Origin: an uncultured Marvinbryantia sp.
Lineage (GTDB): Bacteria > Bacillota > Clostridia > Lachnospirales > Lachnospiraceae
Length of the DNA stretch: 10,494 nucleotides
Direction of reading: 5' to 3'
Assembly: GCA_934408725.1 (NCBI GenBank)
Contig: CAKRVB010000051.1
Location: 1 to 10,494, forward strand
Shown here: in pieces, positions 1 to 5,512 of the stretch
Numbering within the stretch: the first letter of the stretch is position 1
Layout: every line of letters starts with the position of its first letter
Position numbers and translations under genes: made by a program
Notes under the pieces: model-generated
The model's input: the letters and a program-made list of their open reading frames with translations, nothing else
Told to the model about the DNA's origin: nothing
Databases searched by the model: none

Positions 1-8
1 TGGCAAAT

Positions 9-1874
9 TTAATTCTGATTTTCAAAGCAGACACCTCCTTTATAACATGCTGCACCGCAGCCTGCACATTTCTGACGGCAGTTCACGGTTACTTCTTCCT
101 GCCGGGCTCTTTCCCATTCCTTTAACAGATGCTTTTTCGTCACACCGATCTGAATGAAATCCCATGGCAGCTTTTCCTCCAGACTTCTTTCACGATGTAC
201 ATAGAAATTCATATCCGTACCGGTACGTTCCAGAGCATCCACCCATTTCTGATTATCAAAGGTCTCTGACCATGCATCATAGATGCCGCCGTGTTCATAC
301 ACATCTTTCAACACTTCCGCTACCTTTCGGTCTCCCCTTGCCAGCAGTCCTTCCAGTACGGAGACATCTGCTTCATGCCAGTTGTAACGGATACTTTTTT
401 TATTTAACTGATCCTTGATCTCATGGTTGACAATTCTGGCACTGCCAAGGAACTCGTCAATGGTACACATTCTTGCCCACTGGAACGGAGTAAATGGCTT
501 CGGTACAAAGAAGGATGTGCTGACGGTAATCTGGCATTTTCCGTTTCTCTGATCCTTTGGGATCTCATAATACCGTTCTGCAATCTTCTCAGCCAGATGG
601 GCAATCTCTTTCTGATCTTCCTCTGTCTCGGTCGGCAGTCCCAGCATAAAGTAGAGTTTTACTTTATTCCATCCACCTTCAAAGGCCTCTCCTGCACCTT
701 TGATGATGATCTCTTCTGTCAGCCCTTTATTAATCACATCACGCAGTCTCTGGGAACCTGCCTCCGGTGCAAAGGTCAGACTGCTCTTTCTCACATCCTG
801 CACTTTATTCATCACATCCAGTGAAAAGGCATCAATACGAAGAGACGGCAGAGAAATATTCACGCCCCGCTGTCTGCATTCATCAATCAGAAAATTCACC
901 AGTTCCGGGAGCTTCGAATAGTCACTGGAACTCAGGGAACTTAAAGAGATCTCTTCATGACCGGTGGATTCCAGCATGGCAATCGCAGTCTTTTTCAGCA
1001 TCTCCACGTCACGTTCTCTGGTCGGACGGTACAGCATACCAGCCTGACAGAAACGACATCCACGGATACAGCCTCGCTGAATCTCCAGAACCACACGATC
1101 CTGAGTCGCTTTAATAAATGGTACAATCGGTGCAGTTGGATACGTAGCATCAGATAAATCCATTACAATCTGTTTCTCGATCTGTTCCGGTACCCCTTCA
1201 CGATTCGGTATGAAATCTGCAATGGTTCCGTCTTCGTTGTAAGTCACATCATAGAACATCGGTGCATAAATACCAGGAATCTGAGATGCACGATATAAAA
1301 ATTCAGTTCGACTCAGTCCTGCCTTCTTACATTCTTTGTAAAGATCTACCAGTTTGAAATAAACGGTCTCGCCCTCACCAATATAGAACAGGTCAAAGAA
1401 CTCTGCCAGAGGTTCCGGATTATACGTACACGGACCGCCACCGATGACAATCGGACAGTCCTCTCCACGGTCTGTAGCTTTCAGAGGGATCTGACTTAAG
1501 TCAATCACCTGAAGAATATTCGTATAGCACATCTCATATTGGATAGTGATACCAAGGAAATCAAATTCTTTGATCGGATCCTGAGACTCCAGTGCAAACA
1601 GCGGAATATTTTGTTCCCGCATCACCTTATCCAGATCTACCCATGGGGAATAAACACGCTCACACCAGACATCCTCTCTCTTATTAAACATATCATATAG
1701 GATCTGAATGCCCAGATGGGACATACCGATCTCATAGACATCCGGAAAGCACATGGCAAACCGGACATCGATCTTTTCTTTATCCTTCCTCACTGAGTTC
1801 ACTTCGTTGCCGATATAACGTGCCGGCTTCTCAATGCTCAGTAAAATCTCATCACTTAACGCTAATTTTCTCAT
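9..1874 (-). CDS. TIGR03960-family B12-binding-type radical SAM protein
   Basis: A 621-residue protein that I recognise as the TIGR03960 family, a radical SAM enzyme with an N-terminal cobalamin-binding-like domain; the reaction of the family is not established. Residues about 35-170 form the B12-like domain, with a Rossmann-type GGGP stretch at 145-148. Its expected DxHxxG box is reduced to SHLG (52-55), so true cobalamin binding is uncertain. The radical SAM barrel follows, with the CX3CX2C cluster ligands at Cys269, Cys273 and Cys276, and a GLPTET loop at 412-417. The C-terminus is cysteine-rich (599, 603, 606, 610, 616) and may bind a second metal centre (inference). The ATG is preceded by GAAAGGAAAA (1886-1877). 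In Clostridia this gene is usually followed by a DUF2344/TIGR03936 gene and then RNase G and rplU; here the stop lies 8 bases from the window edge, so those partners would lie outside. Family call is firm; function is unknown. Confidence 0.93.
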   Translation of the reverse strand: MRKLALSDEILLSIEKPARYIGNEVNSVRKDKEKIDVRFAMCFPDVYEIGMSHLGIQILYDMFNKREDVWCERVYSPWVDLDKVMREQNIPLFALESQDPIKEFDFLGITIQYEMCYTNILQVIDLSQIPLKATDRGEDCPIVIGGGPCTYNPEPLAEFFDLFYIGEGETVYFKLVDLYKECKKAGLSRTEFLYRASQIPGIYAPMFYDVTYNEDGTIADFIPNREGVPEQIEKQIVMDLSDATYPTAPIVPFIKATQDRVVLEIQRGCIRGCRFCQAGMLYRPTRERDVEMLKKTAIAMLESTGHEEISLSSLSSSDYSKLPELVNFLIDECRQRGVNISLPSLRIDAFSLDVMNKVQDVRKSSLTFAPEAGSQRLRDVINKGLTEEIIIKGAGEAFEGGWNKVKLYFMLGLPTETEEDQKEIAHLAEKIAERYYEIPKDQRNGKCQITVSTSFFVPKPFTPFQWARMCTIDEFLGSARIVNHEIKDQLNKKSIRYNWHEADVSVLEGLLARGDRKVAEVLKDVYEHGGIYDAWSETFDNQKWVDALERTGTDMNFYVHRERSLEEKLPWDFIQIGVTKKHLLKEWERARQEEVTVNCRQKCAGCGAACYKGGVCFENQN

Positions 1875-1911
1875 AGTTTTCCTTTCAGAAATAATGTAAA
1901 GAACGGGTTTA

Positions 1912-1933
1912 TGTGAAAACCTATTTTTTCACA
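1912..1933. promoter_or_regulatory. Inverted repeat at the start of the radical SAM leader
   Basis: TGTGAAAA (1912-1919) and TTTTCACA (1926-1933) form an 8-base perfect inverted repeat around a 6-base centre. It lies immediately downstream of the predicted -10 box, about where transcription would start. It could be an operator for a dimeric repressor or a small 5'-end hairpin that stabilises the mRNA. It does not match a regulator site that I can name with confidence. Confidence 0.4.
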
Positions 1934-1941
1934 GTATTCCT

Positions 1942-1970
1942 ATTATATCCGTAATATGGCGGAAATTCAA
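1942..1970 (-). promoter_or_regulatory. Sigma-70-type promoter of the radical SAM gene
   Basis: On the minus strand, TTGAAT (1970-1965) and a perfect TATAAT (1947-1942) are separated by exactly 17 bases. The predicted start is near 1935, giving a leader of about 60 bases before the ATG at 1874. It lies just downstream of the ATPase terminator, so the radical SAM gene is probably an independent unit. Confidence 0.75.
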
Positions 1971-1993
1971 GGGAAAACAGAGTCCTCCTATGC

Positions 1994-2024
1994 AAAAATC
2001 TTGCCCGGACGAATCCGGGCAAGA
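1994..2024 (-). terminator. Intrinsic terminator of the ATPase gene
   Basis: An 11-base perfect stem (1999-2009 with 2014-2024, core TTGCCCGGA/TCCGGGCAA) has a 4-base loop and is followed on the minus strand by five T (1998-1994). It starts 3 bases after the ATPase stop codon. It is a textbook rho-independent terminator. Confidence 0.92.
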
Positions 2025-2027
2025 CCA

Positions 2028-3209
2028 TTAACTTTCACACCACTGTCTGTATTCATCCAGTCTCTGGATATATCCGGCAAATTCCGGAACGGTAAAATCC
2101 AGTTCTTTATATCTTACCGGATAGATGATTCCTTTGTTAATCAACTGCGCTCTGGTCGTGGAAATAGAATTTACATTTTTATGAAGATTTTTTGCAACAT
2201 TGGAAATTGTACAAGGTAATTCACCACATTTTACCATTGCAAAGACAAATTTTTTATCTGTTTCAGCACATCTCTCATATCTTGATTTGAAGAATCCTTC
2301 ATCTAATGTTTTCAGAAAGTCAGATATACAGGACTCTACATTTGAAATCTCGATCTTGTCAGAATCCGTTTTTTTATATACAATCTGGCAAAGCTGCTGA
2401 ATAAAGAATGGATAACCTTTCGTAACATCTATGATTTTCGCAACAGCATCTTCTGTATAGGATACATGGAATTTTTTAGCAGGTTCCTCAATTGCTTTTT
2501 TAGCCTGATCGTATGTTAAAGAATCCACCTGTTTATACAAAAACAGTCTTTCTGAATAGGACTTTTCATCAGAAAGCATTTTATATATTTTAGGGAGTCC
2601 GGCGCCCACTACCATCACCGGATATCCTAACTGATTCGTCCGGTGAAGGGCTGCTATCAAAGATCCAAGCTGGTTCTGCTTCATGTATTGAATCTCATCG
2701 ATAAAGAAACAGATCGGAGTCTCTGTTTTCTGCGCAGTTTCTCCAATCGTGGTAAATACATCGGTCAGACTCTGAGTCAGATTACTGGAAAGATACAGTT
2801 CTCTATCCTGCAGAGAAAGCGAAAATGTATTGTCATTAGGATTAAATGAAATCATCAGGGACTTAATGGCATCCAACGGCTTCTGCACTAAGTGCTTAAA
2901 TTTTTCTTTTGCACTTACCGTTCTCAAAAATGCCTGAGAGCATTCTGCTATCTGTGATATAAAATCATTTCTCTCTTCGATCTCGATATGTCTGCAAAAA
3001 ATTCCTTTTTCTTCGGCAATACTTTGAAGTTTATTGATTAATACCGTTTTTCCCACTCCACGAAGTCCGCTGAATATAATAGACTGCGTTGGAATATTCA
3101 ATGTCAAAGCCTCAAACATCTGCTCCACATTCTGAATATCTTCATCTCTTCCCGCTATATATCCAGGCATTAATCCCGCACCCGGTCTGTATGGATTAAT
3201 CTTAAACAT
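2028..3209 (-). CDS. AAA+/STAND-type ATPase with C-terminal winged helix (Orc1-like)
   Basis: A 393-residue soluble P-loop ATPase. Numbering from the ATG at 3209: Walker A GLRGVGKT at 48-55, Walker B FFIDE at 168-172, SERLF at 219-223 (an arginine in the usual finger/sensor region), GYPFF at 265-269 (the GxP-type motif of archaeal-ATPase/AAA_16 proteins), and a winged-helix-like tail from about 315 to 375. This matches the Orc1/Cdc6-like and MNS-STAND ATPases, a group found on mobile elements and in defence or regulatory roles; the role here is unknown. An upstream GTG at 3218 is open in frame, but it lies inside the ribosome binding site, so I start at 3209. Codon use looks more AT-rich by eye than the neighbouring genes, which hints at acquisition. 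It has its own terminator and a possible promoter, and no partner nuclease or effector gene adjoins it. Confidence 0.85.
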   Translation of the reverse strand: MFKINPYRPGAGLMPGYIAGRDEDIQNVEQMFEALTLNIPTQSIIFSGLRGVGKTVLINKLQSIAEEKGIFCRHIEIEERNDFISQIAECSQAFLRTVSAKEKFKHLVQKPLDAIKSLMISFNPNDNTFSLSLQDRELYLSSNLTQSLTDVFTTIGETAQKTETPICFFIDEIQYMKQNQLGSLIAALHRTNQLGYPVMVVGAGLPKIYKMLSDEKSYSERLFLYKQVDSLTYDQAKKAIEEPAKKFHVSYTEDAVAKIIDVTKGYPFFIQQLCQIVYKKTDSDKIEISNVESCISDFLKTLDEGFFKSRYERCAETDKKFVFAMVKCGELPCTISNVAKNLHKNVNSISTTRAQLINKGIIYPVRYKELDFTVPEFAGYIQRLDEYRQWCES

Positions 3210-3222
3210 CACGTTCACCTCC
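3210..3222 (-). promoter_or_regulatory. Ribosome binding site that fixes the ATPase start
   Basis: On the minus strand GGAGGT (3222-3217) is followed by 7 bases and then ATG (3209-3207). The alternative GTG (3218-3216) overlaps the Shine-Dalgarno sequence and has no ribosome binding site of its own, so the ATG is the start. Confidence 0.85.
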
Positions 3223-3234
3223 GTCTTTTCTTAT

Positions 3235-3263
3235 AGTCTAACGCAACTTTATGCATGTTTCAA
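3235..3263 (-). promoter_or_regulatory. Possible promoter of the ATPase gene
   Basis: TTGAAA (3263-3258), a 17-base spacer and TAGACT (3240-3235) lie in the 100-base gap before the ATPase gene. The -10 match is only 4 of 6 and the leader would be about 20 bases. No terminator is seen after the upstream lipoprotein gene, so readthrough from it is an alternative. Confidence 0.35.
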
Positions 3264-3309
3264 CTTGAAATCGCTGTTGATCGCAGAAAAATTCCTATAC
3301 AAGCCCTTC

Positions 3310-4062
3310 TTATTCTTTTCCCTTCTTTTTCCACTGCGTTCCACCAATAGCCATAATCAATATCGCTATGAATGCCACTGTTTCATAGATCTGCACACCG
3401 GTATTTACCGGATCATCATCAATATAACGTTCATTTGACTGAAGAACTTCATTCATCGCCATCAAATCCATAAAATCTATGTACGCCGCTTCTGTTCGAT
3501 CAATTTTAAAAACAGTCCGGTAAATATTCGTATAATTGATTTCCAGCAGACTTACGCCGTCTCTGCTGATCCTTCCGGTTCCAATCCGGTTGCCGTCTCC
3601 GTCATACAGTTCCCATGCTCCTTTGCTGCCGAAATAGTCCAGCATCGTGCCATCTGTATCCAGAAAAACCAGAAATGGATCCCTGCTGCCATCCTCCATA
3701 TCCAGATACCGTTCCTGTGCATATCCCAGGCAGTTCCCCTCTGCGTCATAATAGCCGTATCCGGTAGAAGACTTTTCGCCTTTTACGTCAGATGTATACT
3801 CAACAGAAAACCATTCCTGATCATCTATATAGACCGTATTCCACTTCACATAACCAGCTACCTTTCCATCTGCCAGAATCTTTGTTTCTCTACGTTTAGA
3901 ATACAGATCTGTATAGATCTCGATGGTAGACGCCGTGCTCAATGCTTCTTTCGCCTCATCTGCACTGGCAAATTCCATTTCCGGGGTGTCTCTGCCACAT
4001 CCGGTCAGCAAAAAAATGACCAGTAACAGCAATACACCAATGCTCCATGTTCTCTTTTGCAA
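3310..4062 (-). CDS. Lipoprotein with an extra C-terminal membrane segment, unknown function
   Basis: A 250-residue protein with a lipoprotein signal: basic MQKR, a hydrophobic run, and lipobox LTGC with the lipidated cysteine at 22. A second hydrophobic segment (about 227-243) is followed by WKKKGKE, a positive-inside tail. The chain would therefore be lipid-anchored at its N-terminus and threaded through the membrane at its C-terminus. The exported part contains three similar Asp/Gly turns spaced along the chain: YYDAEGN (104-110), FLDTDGT (133-139) and LYDGDGN (152-158), suggesting repeated beta-hairpins. I recognise no named family. The start is TTG at 4062, preceded by GAGGGGGAAAG with about 8 bases of spacing; a nearby ATG is out of frame. 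It is transcribed divergently from the mini-LysR gene 140 bases away and may be its target (inference). Confidence 0.8.
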   Translation of the reverse strand: MQKRTWSIGVLLLLVIFLLTGCGRDTPEMEFASADEAKEALSTASTIEIYTDLYSKRRETKILADGKVAGYVKWNTVYIDDQEWFSVEYTSDVKGEKSSTGYGYYDAEGNCLGYAQERYLDMEDGSRDPFLVFLDTDGTMLDYFGSKGAWELYDGDGNRIGTGRISRDGVSLLEINYTNIYRTVFKIDRTEAAYIDFMDLMAMNEVLQSNERYIDDDPVNTGVQIYETVAFIAILIMAIGGTQWKKKGKE

Positions 4063-4113
4063 ATATACTTTCCCCCTCTTTTTACTTTCTGTCTGTTGTT
4101 TCTGTCACCTTGC

Positions 4114-4122
4114 ATTCTACCA
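4114..4122 (-). promoter_or_regulatory. Possible extended -10 promoter of the lipoprotein gene
   Basis: On the minus strand TGGTAGAAT (4122-4114) fits an extended -10 element (TGn plus TAGAAT, 5 of 6 to consensus). No good -35 box is seen at the right distance. Transcription would start near 4107, giving a leader of about 45 bases. Confidence 0.35.
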
Positions 4123-4140
4123 TAAAAAATAAGAAAAATA

Positions 4141-4170
4141 TTGTCATTTTTTAAAGTTATGTTATATTAT
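4141..4170 (+). promoter_or_regulatory. Probable promoter of the mini-LysR gene
   Basis: TTGTCA (4141-4146) is followed by overlapping -10 candidates, TATATT (4163-4168, 16-base spacer) and TATTAT (4165-4170, 18-base spacer), in very AT-rich DNA. The start would be near 4176, about 26 bases before the ATG. It faces away from the lipoprotein promoter, so a regulator bound here could act on both. Confidence 0.55.
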
Positions 4171-4188
4171 TTTCATAAATCCTATCAT

Positions 4189-4202
4189 AGGAGGTACGTA
4201 CC
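4189..4202 (+). promoter_or_regulatory. Strong ribosome binding site and overlapping GGTACGTACC palindrome
   Basis: AGGAGGT (4189-4195) lies 7 bases before the ATG at 4203, an ideal Shine-Dalgarno site that supports translation of this short gene. The last two G of it begin a perfect 10-base palindrome, GGTACGTACC (4193-4202), which fills the space to the start codon. Confidence 0.7.
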
Positions 4203-4484
4203 ATGAACATGAAACAAATCCAATCGTTTATCATACTTTATCAGACCATGAATCTTGCTGAGACAGCAAAACAATTACATACTTCTATTGAAGAACTAAC
4301 AGATACCATTCGCACTCTGGAAAAGGAAGTAGATCTTTCCCTCTTTCTTCTGTCTGACAGTCATTTGGAAAAGACATCTTACGGAAATCTGTTTTACATG
4401 GAAGCGGTAAAGCTATGGGAAGACTATCACCATATGCTTACTGTGCTTCATGAAGCTAAAGTTTCTCATCAACGAGATGTCTAA
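4203..4484 (+). CDS. Stand-alone LysR-type helix-turn-helix protein (93 aa)
   Basis: The whole protein corresponds to the N-terminal DNA-binding domain of LysR-type regulators. It begins MKQIQSFIILYQTMNLAETA (first helices), continues through LHTSIEELTDTIRTLEKEV (recognition region, about 25-43), a LFLLSDSHLEKTSYG wing (47-61) and a linker-helix-like end (63-88). The roughly 200-residue effector-binding domain of full-length members is absent. No trace of it follows, because a terminator begins 21 bases after the stop. The gene has a good ribosome binding site, a probable promoter and a terminator, which argues for an intact mini-regulator rather than debris. The recognition region is unusually acidic (IEELTDT in place of the usual SQxxxSRQ), so DNA binding may be altered. 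It could act as a small repressor or as a dimerisation partner (inference). It is divergent to the lipoprotein gene. Confidence 0.75.
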   Translation: MNMKQIQSFIILYQTMNLAETAKQLHTSIEELTDTIRTLEKEVDLSLFLLSDSHLEKTSYGNLFYMEAVKLWEDYHHMLTVLHEAKVSHQRDV

Positions 4485-4504
4485 ATGTGGTCATTGGAAA
4501 TTTT

Positions 4505-4553
4505 AAAACAGGCGGCGATCCCATATTCAAGTGAAATCACCGCCTGTTTTTTT
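4505..4553. terminator. Bidirectional intrinsic terminator
   Basis: AAAACAGGCGG (4505-4515) pairs with CCGCCTGTTTT (4540-4550). After one mismatch, GAT (4517-4519) also pairs with ATC (4536-4538). Seven T (4547-4553) follow on the plus strand, terminating the mini-LysR gene. On the minus strand the stem is followed by a T-containing stretch about 50 bases after the lipocalin-like gene, so it probably serves both convergent units. Confidence 0.85.
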
Positions 4554-4597
4554 ACTTATTCAAAATATTCTTTACTTAAATGATCGATTGTTCCGGT

Positions 4598-5398
4598 TTA
4601 TTCTGCTTTTTCAAAATATACGATAGAATTTGGTTCTGGTTCAGCACCTTCTTCTTCTGAATCAATATAATCAATATTTTTCAGAAGTCCAGTATCCTGC
4701 AGATTCAGAGACAGCTTATCCGGGCTCAGGAAGAGACCGAAATGACTCTCGCTATCATCAATGAGTTCCAGTTTCAATGTCTGATCCTCCAGTGTACCCT
4801 TCAGCTCTGTCTTTGTCGGTTCCTCATCGTTAAACTGATCCTTTAATTCCAGAGATGCTGTACCGTCTTCTTTCACAACTAATGTAGCTTCTATTCCCCA
4901 GGTGTCAGAAGACATTACCATCTCATCCATCTCAACAGCAATGATTTTCCAGGTGCCTGCAAAGTCGCTTAGTTCCACTTCGTCTGTCACAGGATTACCG
5001 ATGATGGATGCCCAGTCGGTTGCTTCCGGTTTTTCTCGGCTGAAGGTCATGATCGTACTGTCGATATCACCAACTAACATTCCTTCTTCATTGATTGCCA
5101 TTTTGACATCCGAAGCTGTATCCGAATGCATAATGATCTCTTCGCCTGCTAATTCCCAGGTTCCTTGCGTTGGATCTTCACCGGACATAGTCATTTCCCA
5201 GGTATCACCGTCCCCAAATTCCAATGACGCTTCCAGGCCCATATCAGCCGGACTCATAGTCATTCCTTCGATCTCCATTGTTGTAATATACCAGAGACCG
5301 GATACATCTTCTTTGGTCAGATCCTCAGCCAATACTCCTGTTGCCATCATAGCAGCCATCATTCCTGTTACCGCAAAAACTCCCATCTTCTTTGTCAT
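4598..5398 (-). CDS. Exported protein with two tandem lipocalin-like repeats
   Basis: A 266-residue protein with a signal peptide (MTKK, hydrophobic and Met/Ala-rich core, likely cleavage after VLA at 24) and no lipobox, so it is probably secreted. The mature chain is very acidic and has no cysteine. Two copies of one beta-rich unit follow: DVSGLWYI at 31-38 matches DFAGTWKI at 145-152, each continues with an M(E/D)xMxMS-like segment, then G(L/I)EA, and each closes with a short F/Y-containing strand (MTFSREKPE at 117-125, IVYFEKAE at 259-266). The GxW start and the order of strands resemble the lipocalin-like proteins common in Lachnospiraceae; ligand unknown. The gene is preceded by AAAGGAGATG and lies 114 bases after the LRR gene without a clear promoter, so co-transcription is likely. 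Confidence 0.78.
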   Translation of the reverse strand: MTKKMGVFAVTGMMAAMMATGVLAEDLTKEDVSGLWYITTMEIEGMTMSPADMGLEASLEFGDGDTWEMTMSGEDPTQGTWELAGEEIIMHSDTASDVKMAINEEGMLVGDIDSTIMTFSREKPEATDWASIIGNPVTDEVELSDFAGTWKIIAVEMDEMVMSSDTWGIEATLVVKEDGTASLELKDQFNDEEPTKTELKGTLEDQTLKLELIDDSESHFGLFLSPDKLSLNLQDTGLLKNIDYIDSEEEGAEPEPNSIVYFEKAE

Positions 5399-5408
5399 GT
5401 GTACACAT
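5397..5408. repeat. 12-base palindrome spanning the lipocalin-like start codon
   Basis: ATGTGTACACAT is a perfect palindrome whose left end includes the complement of the first bases of the start codon and whose right end abuts the Shine-Dalgarno AGGAGA. In mRNA it could fold only weakly, but as DNA it could be a dimeric binding site. Confidence 0.4.
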
Positions 5409-5442
5409 CTCCTTTCTAATGATGAAATATATTTTTTATTTG

Positions 5443-5477
5443 CTGCTGCCAGAGAGATTTCTTTTATCTGGCAGCAG
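5443..5477 (-). other. Intercistronic RNA hairpin without a U-tract
   Basis: CTGCTGCCAGA (5443-5453) and TCTGGCAGCAG (5467-5477) form an 11-base perfect stem with a 13-base loop, between the stop of the LRR gene and the start of the lipocalin-like gene. On the minus strand it is followed by CAAATAAAAAATATA rather than T, so it is not a standard terminator. It may be a partial terminator, an mRNA-processing or 3'-stabilising element that sets the ratio of the two proteins. Confidence 0.65.
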
Positions 5478-5512
5478 GTATTACCGTTTTATGAATGATC
5501 CGTCATATTCCG

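Noticed and set aside
423..824. A 133-codon plus-strand open frame inside the radical SAM gene
   Set aside because: It is the shadow of a strongly conserved minus-strand enzyme and has no recognisable domain.
4485..4597. Search for a decayed LysR effector domain after the short gene
   Set aside because: Only 113 bases separate the two genes and they hold a functional-looking terminator; no remnant coding sequence is seen.
5443..5477. Calling the hairpin a rho-independent terminator
   Set aside because: Neither strand shows a T-run directly after the stem, so I list it as an RNA hairpin of unknown role.
4902..5498. A 198-codon plus-strand open frame opposite the lipocalin-like gene
   Set aside because: It is antisense to a gene with a clear signal peptide and repeat structure. 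Its product is a Ser/Ile-rich composition without a fold or family, and no ribosome binding site supports it.
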